A stretch of DNA of 64,000 nucleotides. It comes from Hybos culiciformis (Eukaryota; Arthropoda; Insecta; Diptera; Hybotidae). The notes under the pieces were generated by a model. The model was not told where the DNA came from. It was given only the letters and a program-made list of their open reading frames with translations, and did no database searches. Shown here in pieces: positions 1-13,235 of this stretch. How positions within the stretch are numbered: position 1 is the first letter of the stretch; the number at the start of each line of letters is the position of its first letter. Location of the stretch: assembly GCA_964007475.1 (NCBI GenBank), contig OZ023273.1, forward strand, positions 83,525,712 to 83,589,711. Reading direction: 5' to 3'. Both the position numbers and the translations under genes were made by a program.

Positions 1-930
1 CCAGTTAGCATAAGGACATTTCGCAACTACTACTTTTGGCAAAATATACATTTCGCAACTACCCTTTTTGGCGTAATTCACATTTCGCGCGCGCGCTCGA
101 AATGTGAATTACGCCAAACAGGGTAGTTGCGAAATGTATATTTAGCATGCACTATCATAAATGCATTATCATAAATGCATATTATTAAATTAAACAATTC
201 CAATTATATGCATTTTAATTTTAAGAAATTTTATTTAATTTTTAATATCTGTTTTTTTAATATAGTTAATACAAATCCAGTTTGTAAATATAAGAAATAA
301 TATTAAAAAATTAATACTTAATATATATATTTTTTAATATGCAATACGTACCAAAGAAAATATAAGGATTAATTGTCTAAAATTATTTTTATTCTGCGTT
401 TCCCTTCTTACTTCTATTTTGTTTGATACGTACATAACCAGTATGTACATTACAAAATTAATATTTTTATTTAAAAAAAATATTTCAATTTTAAATTCTC
501 GGCAATCAAAAATAATAGTTTGACTTCCCTATAATCGTCTTTTCTTTTCAAAATATTTTCAATTTTTTTATCTTTTAAGTAATATTTCAAATTTTTTTAT
601 TTCAGCCGTTACATACAATATTTCTTTTCGGATTTCATCCATGAGCCTATAAAATCCTCCATGCTTTTTTTTTACAGTTAAAAAAAACCTTTAATATTCT
701 ATTCATCATATTTGTGCAATATAAAAAAATTGGTTAAACTATACTTTTGCGAAGTGTCTCAAATAATATAATGTTGTGAATTGGTATTTTGAGAAATATC
801 TTTTTGCGAAGTGTCGCATTAGGCCAAATGGAATTTTGTTAAAGAGTTTTTTTTGCGAAATGGGGGTTTAGCGAAACATACAAATTTGATAAGTGGCTTT
901 CGGCCAAATAGACTTTTGCAATATGGAATT
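1..930 (-). mobile_element. Word-repeat fold-back element, copy 1 (cut by window start)
   Basis: This block is the reverse complement of 22330-23194, with small differences. It contains many copies of short words such as GCGAAATGT, AACTACCCTTTTTGGCG and GGCCAAATAGACTTTTGC. A near-perfect palindrome at about 69-118 is centred on a run of alternating CG. Homology to copy 2 stops near 930, right after CAATATGGAATT, where the sequence passes into a different repeat built on GTCGTATGT. The left end lies outside the window. No coding potential is visible. Superfamily is not shown by the sequence; a non-autonomous MULE is my inference from similar elements in the window with 9-bp duplications. Confidence 0.75.
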
Positions 931-2995
931 GTCGTATGTTAAGAAATTCTGATTTGGCAAATCAAGTTTTAAGTTGAAATTGCATTAACTTTTTTTTCTG
1001 ACGGTAGATTTCGCTGAAAATTGGAGACAATATGAAAAATATTATATATTTCTTAAATGTGATGATTAAAGTTCTTTAAAATTAAAACTTAATATACTTA
1101 TTTAAGTAAATATACAAAAACATATTGTCGTATGTTAAGTTTTTATACAAATTCGTTTTTACTCTATGGTCATACGACATATTCAAAAACATACGACTAA
1201 TAGAGAGTAAAATTTGATTAATAAATTATTGTCGTATGTCCAATTTTTTTCTATCTTCAAAATAAATTAAACAGAGATTTTTTTTAAACTAAATTTCATA
1301 GTAAATTAACATATTTCAAATAAATTTTAGTAAACAAACAAATTAATAATACAAAATAATAATACGAAGTAATATAAAATAATCACATTTAATTTATTTT
1401 TTATATAATTAAGAAATATTATGAACCATCACATTTAAACCAATTTAAAAAATATTATATAAAAAATATTATATTTAATTCATTTACAGATAATTAAAAA
1501 ATATTCTATCAAAAACAAAAAATATTTTCGAACCTATCACATATAATTTCACTTATAGGTCATAGGTAATTAAAAAAAATATTTTATGAATAAAACAAAA
1601 TATATCTTTGTATTAATCACATCAATTCATTTAAGTTCATTTAAGTAACTAAGGTAAGTATTTTACATATTAAGAACTTGAACTTATCTTCATCTTGGAA
1701 ATAAGGCACCATAGATTTTAAATCTTCTTTTTGGCAGCTTGCAACGGAGGAACAACTGTAAGTTGAACGGTAAGAACAACTTTATACTCCAGTTGGAAGT
1801 TTTAAATTTAATTTCGTAAGAATTGGACTGGTCATAAAGTAAAAATTTTGTTGAAAATGGAATCTGCTGGAAGTTCAATTCCGTAGAAACTTTACTATAA
1901 GACATTGGGATAGTTCATTTTTAACAAATTTCTAATTAATGAGAATAGGCTTCCAATTTCAATATTTTTTAAAAAAATTTCAATCTGAATCTACTTCTTG
2001 GATGGGGGATGGAAATAAGGCCGCGGGAAATAAGGCCGCGACGTTTTTTTGTTGCGGTCGTATTTCATTTTGAAAAATGAAATAAGGCCGCAACAAAAAA
2101 CCTATCGCGGCCTTATTTCCCGCGGCCTTATTTCACTGCGCCTTCTTGGATCAAAGAATAACCGTATCCAGAAAACTTTTGTGTACTAATTTTAATCATT
2201 TTATTATCATTTAGAAATTTTAATATTACGAATGAAGTCAATTGATTTATATTTGCGGAACGCATGAATCACTCCATAGAATTACTTTTGAATCGCTGGA
2301 AGATCTTTTACAACAAAATTAAATATTTTGACTAAAACGCTTGCAATATCATTTCCAGTTCTTACACCTAACGATTCCCGCCAAATGCTGCAGTATGTCA
2401 CTTTTTTCAAATTGGGAATTATTAAAGCACCTGTAAAATTTAAAGTGTTTAGCTTTCTTTTATAATAAAAAATAGATGCATTTCTGCGAGGTAATGCAAA
2501 CACATTTTGAAGATTGTAACACAAAACAGCCACAGACTCATCAATATTATTTCGAACTATTTCCCTTTCAGCTTTCATATATTGGTGTTGATTTATGTGT
2601 TCGTCGTAAGCTCAGGTACTATTATTATTATTTTTATATAGGAGACATTTATCACATAAATCTTTTTAGGCACAAAAATGACAAATTAAATTTACGAGTA
2701 CATACGACAAGTATTGAAAATGAAAAAAAAATGCATAATTTGTATAAAATATTTGTCGTATGTTTAATATTTGATAACATACGACAATTATTTATTCTAT
2801 ACCTTTATTTTCATTAACATACGACAAACTGAACACTTCATAACTCGGAAACTAATAATTATTTTCAAATTCTGATCAGCGCAAATGAAAGAGCGTGTCC
2901 CAAAACCCTCAAAACAGCTTTAACCCACAAAAATCGAAAATTCAACATACGACAAGTATTGACTCAGTTGACGACATACAGAATTTCTTTACGTT
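927..2995. mobile_element. Candidate fold-back element with GTCGTATGT words
   Basis: The word TGTCGTATGTTAAG and its complement AACATACGACA recur at about 931, 1127, 1168, 1190, 1231, 2700, 2755, 2778, 2818 and 2947, clustered at the two ends. The left end mainly shows GTCGTATG and the right end mainly CATACGAC, so the ends are loosely inverted. The middle is plain AT-rich DNA and contains the small palindromic insertion at 2004-2142. No exact terminal repeat or target duplication could be fixed, so the limits are approximate. No transposase is visible. Confidence 0.45.
1994..2151. mobile_element. 139-bp palindromic MITE with 9-10-bp target duplication
   Basis: A nearly perfect hairpin at 2011-2135 is made of the word AAATAAGGCCGCG, two forward copies on the left and inverted copies on the right. 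It is flanked by the direct repeat CTTCTTGGAT at 1994-2003 and 2142-2151, which reads as a 9-10-bp target site duplication. The ends are G-rich (GGGGGATGG on the left, complement of the right end GGCGCAGTG). A 9-10-bp duplication and G-start termini match the full MULE at 43070-46582, so a non-autonomous MULE is the best call. Confidence 0.7.
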
Positions 2996-5485
2996 ACGTT
3001 ATGTGAACTTTTCTATAATTTCGCACCTCTGTTTTGTTTTCATAAGCCGCGTTAAGGAACTACGTTCCAAAAAAAAAATAAATTTCGGAATAAAGACTTA
3101 TGTTAAGATAAGAATTTTTTTTTTTGCTTTCTGAAAAATAATCAGAGTTAAGCAGTTATTCCAAAATCATAAGAGATTAAAAACGACTTAGGCTATTATG
3201 TTTTTTGGCTGTAAAAAGTTTAATTGTAAAGCTAGGAACGTAAAAATTTGTGAGTACATATACGTAGAATCATATGACCAACAGTTTGGAATAATAAAAT
3301 CATAATAATAAAAGCCTAACTCGACTTAAGCTGTTATGTTTTGTGGCCACAGAATTATTAAATTATTAATTAGAAACAGTTCTAGGCTAGACGACCACAA
3401 TCATCTTTACAGCTGAATTTTTTTTGTTGAAACGACCTAATTTTTATACTTTATTAAAGTTCCGAAACCTTTAAATTTTCAATAGCGTTATTATTATCTC
3501 TAACCTTTATCATCAAAACGGCATTACTGCTGGATTTGGTTTTACGAATTTATTACGTATCTTTATCTCAATATATGCTTTGGTAAAACCTTCAAATTAC
3601 TGCCCAGATAGAAATATAACATAAGTTAAGTAGATATTTGGCTAGTATTTATTTATTTATAACGATGTTCTATGTAATACAGAGTGCATTTTAAAAATAT
3701 TTCAGAAATCGTATAACCAAAATCATAATTACCTAAATCTAAAAAAAATTAACTGAAAAATATATAGACGGCTTCATGTTCTACTAAAACTTAACTTAGC
3801 CAAGAGATAATAGTAACTTCAACAACCATTTCTTGTTTTAAAGTTTTCATAAACTTTAAACATATAACATTAGCTCGTCTCGTACAACAAAAATTAAATC
3901 ATCTTAATTTAAATAGTATCTATACGATAGGTGTAATTTATTCTCGACGGTACTCCAAAATTTGCTAAATTCTTTTTGAATAAATAATTTTTATAAAATT
4001 ATAATTATAACTAACGAACTATAGTTTAGTTAATACATCACTAACACGTTACATGCATTACTTTATTGTGCAATTTAACGAATGCATTAAATCAAATTAT
4101 TTGTTTTTTCTGTATATTATCTAGAACTTTTTTGTAATCAGTCAGAACTAATTTATATCCTTAGATAATTATCTGCAATCTGCTTTATATAAAAAAAACA
4201 TTTTTTTTTTTTATTAAATATTTATTAATTTTAAATAACTTATTTCATAAACAATAGAAAATTTAAAATAGATTAATCACAGCCAAAGGCAAAATTAAAG
4301 TCTCATCAGATCTAGTTTCATACGACTTATATTTTTCCTCAAATTAAAAAATTCTAATATGAGTTTTAAAGAAATAGAATCTTTTAAACACCACTAGAAT
4401 TCACGCAATATCATAAGCCTTTCTTTTTGAGAATAACTTTAATCAAAATAAACATCAATCACATATCTAAACTAATTTTAATTGATTTCTATTAGACAAT
4501 GGTAGAGAAGTCAATATATATTAGATTGAAAAATTTATTAATTAAAATTATTATTAGGTGGCAAAGATAAATTCTTGCTACCCAAAATTTAAGTTTATAC
4601 CAAAATAGAATTTTTTTATCGTTTTTATTTTTAAAATCGCAAAGAACCTTTAATTTGCCTTTTTAAGAGTTAAAAATATAAAATGAGTACATTGTGACAT
4701 GAAATATTTTTTTGAATACATTATTTTGAATTAATTAATTAAAAATTATAATGTTACATAAAATTTTTGTTTTATTTATTTATATTTTTGTTAGTTTACG
4801 TACAAAAAAAAATATTTCATCAGCTTCGCTATTAATTTTATGATTAAAATATAATATTTTTATAATTGGCCCTTCATTTTTCTAATTTTATTCATATAAC
4901 ATGTATTATGGGTCTTCGTTCACATTATTACACTTAGTTTGGTTCACATTAAAATATATGCAAAATAAAAATTGATCAATAAATAAATATAAAGAAATAA
5001 TACATACGTCAGTTGCATTTCTATTTGTGCCAAATGACCATTTTATACTTTTTATGTTTCAATAGATTATCTCGTTTCTAGAACATTTTATGTTTTATTG
5101 AAGTATAGATATCGTCATATCAATCAAAACATAAAATGGTTATTTGAACAAAATCAGAATGTAACCGAGGTTACAATTACATTATAGTTTATAATTTTTC
5201 TTAGGTACACTTAAATGCGTACGTACTGTAAGATATGAAAACTGCAAACATTTTATTTTGATCTTAATACATGTTGCTCCAAAACAGAAAATATTCTTTA
5301 ATTTAAATTAATAATTACTAAGAACTATTAACCTCCATTACTTAAAATCTGTTATTACAAAACACTAGTTTAAAACAAAATTTAGTAAAATATATAAGGA
5401 ATAAATTTTAAAACATATAATGTAATATATTTAAGATTTGTAAGATAATCATGTTAAATAGTTTACGAACTAAATAAATGAAATA

Positions 5486-5527
<42 letters not shown>

Positions 5528-5980
5528 CTCTTTTACTTAAAAAAATTAATTGAACATTTCATATCAGCATGAACTATCACTTATTTGATATGTATATATA
5601 ACAAACATCCAAGTTCATCATAAGCAATTCTATTTTAGCTTCAGCTCAACTTATTTAACTTATTTTTAATAATCTAAATTATTTAAAACTGAAAAGACAT
5701 ACATGCAATCATTTTGGTAAAATTTCTACTAGTTCAAAAACATATATGGCTAACACTTTTATGTTAACTAATTATATCACATTTTCTTATACATCTAAAT
5801 TCATACTTAATTAATAATAATTTATGTAAACGCATTTAAATTATTAGTTTTATGAAGAATGAAATTAATTATTTGATTAAGTAATACAGTTTTTAATAAA
5901 AAAAAAAAAAATGAAATAACTACTTTACGATAATTCTTTCAAAATAAATAATTTTATGTATGGCCAATTGAAATTACTGG
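2996..5980. other. AT-rich intergenic DNA downstream of the GTPase gene
   Basis: I see no gene, RNA or clear transposon here. The only striking item is an uninterrupted run of about 36 A at 5488-5523, which could be the tail of an old retroposed element or simply a homopolymer. Confidence 0.5.
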
Positions 5981-8900
5981 TCATAGAGATGCTGTTGCTT
6001 GAAACTGCTGCCTCCTCTTATGCAAAGATATTCTTGACTTATGTAATTCACCTTTATGGCATGCCACAACAGTCCCTTGATTAATCGGTATTTGTTTATT
6101 ATTATTTCCATTATTATTGTTGCCTATTAAGGTACCAATCATTTTACTAACAGAAAATTTTCTTTGTTTACTTCCTGGTCGTGCTTTACAATCGGCTAAA
6201 AGTTTTTGAAATGATTTATAAAGTTCAGGACTATTCTCTGCAACTGATATTTCAAAAAAATCAATTGAATGCTTTTGTGCAATAGCGACACCTTCACTTT
6301 CATTAACCTAAAAGCAAAAAAAAAAAAAATAAGATATTTAAAATATTTGTATAAATTATAACATTGAGTAATATAGAAACTCTTTGATTATATTATAAAA
6401 TAATTAAATGAATTAATAAAAAAAACATTTTATTCCAGTTGATTATTATAAATTCAAATCACGTGAATTAAATCAAATACAAAATTAAATATAAATTTGT
6501 TTTTATTTAAAAAAGGATATTCGTGCCAAAATGAATAGAAAGAAATCTTGTCGTATACATATAATTTGAAATAAAATGTTTGAAAGGATGTTTTGTCTGT
6601 TTCATGCAGCAGCAACAACGTGTCTCTTAATTATGAACAAAAATATTTCTTCGTAACAAATTAATCTACAATTCAATAAATGTAAATAATTGATTCTCAA
6701 TTAAGGCACATTTTAGAACACGCAACTGTTAATTTTTTGTTATGCATAATTATCATATCGTCTGGTGATAAAATAACCCGTATGTCATAAAATAGTTTTG
6801 AATAGTTTTAAAGAGATTTCGTGCACTTAGCCTTAACCGATTCGAAAAAGTTATACACCATTTTAAAGCATGAAACAGTCCGGAGGAGGTTTTGAATGCA
6901 ATTTTTTTTCTAAATTAAACTATAAAATAATCCAAAATGGCTTTTCAATCAAATTTTGGGACTAAAATGTTTGGGACGGAGCAAATCATTTTATAGTATT
7001 TTTTTTGTTAGAAATTATTATTCCAGGTACCTACTTTAAAATAAACAGTGATAATAAATGTTATATAAAAATTAGATTTTAAAAATACCTCTCTTAAATG
7101 ATCCAATTCAGCTTTGTTGGCTATCAAATAAGCTAATGGTGAATTCTGTTGTGATTTTAATTCAATTAGCGATTTAGTCGCATATTCAAAACTACTACGA
7201 TCTGTAATACTGTAAACAATCATACAAGCATCTGCCCATTGAATCTGAAAGAAAATAATAATTATAGTTTTATGTATTATTATTATTATAATTTATTCCA
7301 TTGAAAAATCAAATTAGAACGGACGGAAATTGAAAGCAACAAAATTGTTACTAATTTTCGAGTTAATTTGTTATTAAAAGGGGACTTGGTACCAGTTTTA
7401 ATTTTTTGTCCCAAAATTTTCTTGAAAAGTAGTTTTAGATTATTTTAAAGTTTAATTTCATTCATAACCTCTGCACTGTTTGGTTCTTTAAAAGGGTATA
7501 AACATTTTTAGAATTGGTTAAGGCTAAGTGCTCGGAATCTCTTCAAAACCATTTTTTTGTGTCACAAAATTGTTTTGCAGAGATTTCGAGCACTTAGCCT
7601 TAACCGATTCTAAAAAGTTTTATACCATTTTAAAGTATGAAACACTCCTGAGGTTGTGAATGAATTGTTTTTTTTAAATTAAACTTTAAAATAATATTAA
7701 ACGGCTTTTCAAACAAATTTTGGGACAAAAAATCCTCTTAAAGAAATGTTAACTTCCTTAATATTCATTTATATAAGAATATGAGTTTTACAGTTAAGAG
7801 TTGATTTGTCAATAATTAAAGTTAATTTTAGATTAAATTAAATTTTTTTTTTTTACCTGTTCAGCCGGAAAATCATTTTCATTTTCCACATAAACATCAA
7901 TAATTTCAACTTCTAAAAGGCCATTCTCTTGTGAAATTATTTGCTTATACAGTAAATCTGTGTTAGACCGGTATTCGCCAATAAATCTTCGAGTCAAATA
8001 TCGAACTGTCAATGCTGAAAATATAAAATTAAAGAAAATATTAAAAATTAATTAATTACACTTCTCCTCTAGCAATTCATATAAAATTTTAGTTTTTCTT
8101 TATTAATAAGAAATAGATTTAAAATATGTATGTATCTACATCTACATTTTTTCTGAACAAAAAAAAGAATAAAAAAAATCAAATTTGTACGCAATATTCG
8201 TCCCATAATAACGTGGTCATTATTACGCCGGTAACAACAGTGAATGACTAAAATAATTAATTAAATCAGGAAACAATTTTACAGAAATTAAGTATACATT
8301 CAAATATTTATTGAATATTCTTTAAAGCAAGTAGGTTTTTCTAAGAAATATAAAATCAACCATTACATGTTAAGTTGAAACCGGGTTCAACTAAGGTTCA
8401 ACTACATGTAAACGGTGGTTGAGTTGAAATATAGTTCACCCGACTAAACCTAAGAAATTCGCTCTGTTAAGTTAACTTTTTCCATGTAAACCATGTTAAA
8501 AGTAAGCCATTTGTTTAGTTTCTTTTTTTATTCTCAGTTCAACCACAGTTCAGGCATTAAACAAACTTTAAATGAATAAAAACCTAAACTTTCTTGGTAT
8601 GAAATTTAAGGTTAGGATATATTGGGCCACTTTCGGTAAGCAAATGTTGGATGAACCAAACGCAGTGTTAAGGTGCCTAAATTTGACCTCTTTTCAACCA
8701 TATTTCGACGTAAGCACGGTTGGACTATCATGTAAACTAGGTAATATTGTCAATGTTAAAATTTCTGAAATCGTTTTATTTTATTTTTTATTTTTTAAAC
8801 CTTAATAAACTGAAAGTAAGTCACATGTGAATAATTTGGAAAATACATTTTTACACAATATTCTTTTAATTTTCCTATTAAATACCTACTTTCGTTTAAT

Positions 8901-11900
8901 TGTCGCATATTATACATTTCATTATTTATTTTAGAACTCTAATCTAATGACCATGGCATTTATAATTCCAAAGAGAAATGAACTTAAACTCATTAATTAT
9001 AATAATTATAAAAATCGACACATATAAATTTAGACCGATCACATAATTAGATCGATTTTATATGAAAATTTAAGAATTAATAAAAAAATATTATTTTTGG
9101 CATCAAATTTATATTAATTACATTAAAAACAAAATAAAATTATTATTGTGAGTGTAGACTTTTAAAATCATAAAAATATTGAATTTCTAAAAATATTAAT
9201 TTTGACGCGCAACGTCGAAAAAATTTATTTATTAATTTATTAAGAATTTCTCAATTTGATGTTTTCTTTATTAGCTTGTTGTTGACGTACTTCTTCAACT
9301 TTTTACGCGCACTTTTTACATAGAAACATAATAATTGGAATAACAATGTTGTTGAGCTTTATTTTTGAAAGTCGCCATCAATATTTCTTTTGAAAAGAAG
9401 TGTTTATTTCATTTGCAAGGTCCTACTCTGGTTATTTTTGGAAAGGAATAATAATTTTCGCAGCGGCATGTCTCTTTAAGAATAAAATTTATATATTGCC
9501 CAAGTTGACTTAGTTTCAGTATGGGGATTGATAGTGATGATAAGTAGACACTTTCAAATTGACCAGGTTAAGTATATTTCGACCGTTGTACCCAAGGAGA
9601 TCTATTTGGATTCCCTACTGAAATGGTCAATTGGGTTAGAGTAGGAAATAAAAATTAAATTAAAATAAAAAATAATTACAAAATAAAATCCATTTTTTTT
9701 TTTTTAAGATAACTTTCTCTTATCTAATTTTTTTTTTTTAAGTAAGTGCCTTTGGCAGTGTGTATAACTTTTTCGAAGGACTGATTTAAGACGTCTTTGT
9801 ATTGCCAGTTCAGAAAGGATATAAAACTATAAAAGTCTTGAAGTTTCTAAATTTTCCATATTCCAGAATTTTATATATTATGTGTATAATATATACAAAT
9901 TCGTACTGTAAACACGGTTTTTATGTATTTTTTTTTATATTGTTTAATTCAAAAAAAAAAAAAAAACAAATAAATTTATCCAAAATAAATGAACATTATT
10001 TTAACATTAATATGGTTAAAATTTTGTTTTTTAATTAAAAAGGTCAAATTAAGTATCCCAGCACGTATTTTCTTCTTGTTTCACAGAATATTCTTCTTGT
10101 TGCTAACATGTAAAAAATTGCAAATTAGCAAATTATGACCTCGTAAAAATTTTCTAAATAAATTCAATGAAAATTGTGGAGATTTACTTTAAATTAGAAT
10201 TTTGGAAAAAAACAAAATTAAAGTTATTGCTTTCTAAAAATATAAGTTCTCTCGTTAAATTTGGTTTTTGCTGTTATTTTAATGACAAATAATATGGTTT
10301 TCAAATTTAGAAACTTATTATTATTATTATTATAAATATAACACTAAGTTTTTTTTAAAAATATTTAGCTCAATTACCGCATATTCAAAAACATTTTTTT
10401 TTTTTTAATTTTAATGAAGAAATTATGAAACTTTAATTTCTGAAATTTATGGATATCGATAAAAGAGAACTTAAAAAAAATGGAAAGACACCCCCCAGGG
10501 ACTCGGAACTGGGGGCTGAAAATGGATTTCCTTGAAAAATGTTAGGTATATATGAGTTAGATGTCAATTAAAGAAACATGAAAAAAAAAATTAAGTCCCG
10601 ATTCTTACTAACAATTCGTTTGAGGGACTGAAATCAGATTTCGATTAAATTCGGTATACATGAACAGATAGCGATATTAGTAAAAATTAAATAATATTCC
10701 CGATATTTGAAATTCAAATTATGTATATACTTCATTTATGAGTATTATGTATATACTTCATTTACTGCTGTATATTTTTTGTTTTGTGAGTCAAAATATA
10801 AGTCAAGGGTGCCTTTTTATCGCGGGAAATAAGTTTTCGCAGTATTTAAAAATTTTATTTCTATTACATACTTATCTTATATAATTTTAGATTTAATTAC
10901 TACATAATATATGTTTTTAACAGACCTCACATTTTCAACATAATAAGGGAAAATAATTTCGTTTTTATTCACATTAAATTACAAATTAAAAAGTAAATAT
11001 AATAAAAAGAGGGCACCAAGAGTGTAATACGTTAGCAAGTACATTATTAATATATTATATCATATCATTAATTTACAAAATTTAATTAGGTTTTTCTTGT
11101 GAAAAGTATTTTTCTTCTCAAAACAAAAAAAAAACAAAAAAAATATAGATTAAATATGTGTGTAATTATAAAATTTAATGCAATTTGCTATATTAAAATA
11201 ACAATAATGATCTAAATTCTACAGACAATTATTATTAATTTGAAAAAAAAAAATAAATTATCTTGTAAATTAAATTTCTTCATTAATAATTAATAAAAAT
11301 ATATGCATATATAAAAATGTTGAAGAGTAGTATTTATGTTTTTCTTTCTTGTTTTTCATTTCAACAAAAAATAAATAATAAATAAATTTCATTTGCCACA
11401 CGACGACCTAATAATTCAAGCAAAAAATATTTAGGTTACAAATTATTAATTTGTTAAATTTAACAAATCAAAAAAAGAAAAATTCAATATTTTTTTTTTT
11501 TTTATTTGAAGTGTAATGAAATTTTGACTCTATAGAATTTTTTTTTTTTTTTTTTTGAAGTTTTAAATTAATTTTTCTAATTGAAAGTTTCCAGATATTT
11601 TTATATACAAAATAATAATAGGTTATTCGATGATTGTATTTCAAAGAGTGTATGAATTAATAATAAAAATATTTTAATTTAAGATTAATAAATATTATTA
11701 TTAGTGATTTTGATTGAATGTTTCATTTAAAAATAGAATTTTGAATAATTTCTGTTTTTTTTAGAGCTTCCAAGCGATGATATATTGGATTCATACTAGT
11801 TGAATTACTGAGAAGTCCATCGAATTTAATAAACTTTCTAATATCACTTCATTTATGATTCAAGATGCGGGAAAAAAAAAGTCGCTCAAAAAATGCTCAA

Positions 11901-13235
11901 GTTCTCTGAAGGGAAATATCATATTTTACAATCATCACAACATTAATTTTTAACCACTGGGCTGCCACCCGGATTTTGTGTACAATTAAAGTAGTGCATT
12001 AGAGCAGCGTTTCCCAAACTATTTTTACCAAAGAACCCTTTTTGGTTTAAAATTATTGACAGAACCCTCACTAACTGAAATTTTTGAAAATATGATGAAT
12101 AAAGCATTTAAGTTTAAGATTTTTATTATAAATAAAATTTAAATATAAATAAATTATTATATTATTTATTCATTGTTTTTTGTGTAGGTATTATAAAGAA
12201 TAAGAAATTCGTAAATTTATTAAAACTGTTAGATTTATTTATTTTATCAGAGTTAAATATGATGTTGTTTCTTTTCGTGGCAAATCCTTGGTATATTCGG
12301 TTTTATTGTTGAAAGCAGAATACGCAATTAAGTGTAAATTATTGTCACGTTTTTTGTTTTTTTTTTTTTTTCAGCGACACCGCATCATGGTGGCTAAATT
12401 TTTTTTTTTAATAATTATTACTGGAAAATATATTTATTTTTCATTTTAAAATAAATGCAATTTTCACATGGAAAATTATGTCAATTGAATTTAAAGAAAA
12501 TGTGTAAAGTGGAACATTTTCTTCTTTTATTTTTCTTTGTTTACTACCTACAATCGATTTTTTGAATGAGTCCATTTAGAAAAAATTTATTTTGTAAAAA
12601 TATTACAAATATTTATTTTCCATTAATAAATATTGAGGACAACAGGAAAATATAATTTTATTGAAAAAAATAAATGCATGCAAAAATTTCATTATTGATA
12701 AAGACTATTATAATAATAATGGGAAACCTTGAAAAAAAAAAAGGGAAAATATATTTTAAGCATTTTTATAAGAAATAAGACCAGACTGTTTGTTTTTGTT
12801 TTAGCAATAGTATAGTTTCAACAACAAAAACATATTATATTGCTTGTATATCACTCTTTTACATTTTATACGACAGAGGCGGTTTGATACTATTTTCCTA
12901 TTTTTAATAAATCATAAAACGATTGGTTATGCTACGACGACGTTTACGTAGAGCTAAAAATGGTAAATGTGTTGTTTTTTTCATACGCAGAATGTCTACT
13001 GCGTTTTAAATCGAAACAATGAACTTTCTTAAATTTTCGTTTCAATATTTTTTCAATTTCACTACATATTTTTAAGTTATAATTTTGTGTTTTAAATTTC
13101 TAATAATTCAAACTATAATTTTCAATAAAAATAAAATGAATTAAACAAACTTACCGGATTTTCCAACATTTGAATTTCCCAATATTGCAATTCTTACTCG
13201 TGGCACCGCACTTTTATCATCTGCCTTCATTGTAG
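5981..13235 (-). CDS. RERGL-like Ras-related small GTPase, four coding exons
   Basis: Coding exons on the minus strand are 13230-13155, 8014-7857, 7244-7089 and 6307-5981 (stop TGA 5983-5981). All junctions are GT-AG and phases agree (1, 0, 0), giving 238 residues. The start ATG at 13230 lies five bases after an acceptor (ends at 13236), so a 5' untranslated exon must exist further upstream; I could not find it. The protein has an intact P-loop, GNSNVGKS (residues 18-25), followed by ALTVRYLTRRFIGEY, very like RERG/RERGL. The switch II DxxG box is replaced by DVYVENEND, the base-recognition box reads NKAE instead of NKxD, and the SAK box reads SVAEN. The C-terminus is basic (KRRQQ) with no CAAX lipidation box, as in RERG. 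A KFSVSKMIGTLIG segment and a poly-Asn stretch precede it. Family assignment is firm; the orthologue is less sure. It probably acts as a signalling GTPase or pseudo-GTPase in the cytosol. Confidence 0.85.
6783..6970. mobile_element. Half copy of the intronic GTCCCAAAAT fold-back MITE
   Basis: This stretch in intron 3 of the GTPase gene matches the right half of the MITE at 7402-7732: both share GAGATTTCGNGCACTTAGCC, then CCATTTTAAAG, ATGAAACA and a closing AAATTTTGGGAC. Only one arm is present, so it is a truncated or solo-arm copy. Identity is moderate, which suggests an old insertion. Confidence 0.7.
7402..7732. mobile_element. 331-bp fold-back MITE in intron 2 of the GTPase gene
   Basis: The terminal inverted repeat TTTTTTGTCCCAAAATTT is at both ends, and the two arms (about 7402-7555 and 7570-7732) are inverted copies over almost their whole length, including GGTTAAGGCTAAGTGCTCG against CGAGCACTTAGCCTTAACC. 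No convincing target duplication is seen, so the superfamily is open. A half copy lies in the neighbouring intron. Confidence 0.8.
8371..8748. mobile_element. Possible diverged MITE in intron 1 of the GTPase gene
   Basis: The ends show a weak inverted repeat: TTACATGTTAAGTTGAAACCG on the left against the complement of CGGTTGGACTATCATGTAA on the right, with inner matches around GTTGAAATATAGTTCA. GTTCAAC-like words recur inside. There is no clear duplication, so this remains tentative. Confidence 0.3.
8750..13150. other. Remainder of intron 1 of the GTPase gene
   Basis: This is AT-rich intron sequence with many homopolymer runs and no open frame worth calling. At 12005 a motif CAGCGTTTCCCAAACT resembles one end of a hAT MITE, but no matching second end was found. 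Confidence 0.45.

Noticed and set aside
2282..3134. Three short open frames near the GTCGTATGT element
   Set aside because: Composition is random and they lie in a repeat; no conserved motif.
12005..12090. Complete hAT MITE starting CAGCGTTTCCCAAACT
   Set aside because: Only one terminus is found and there is no 8-bp duplication.
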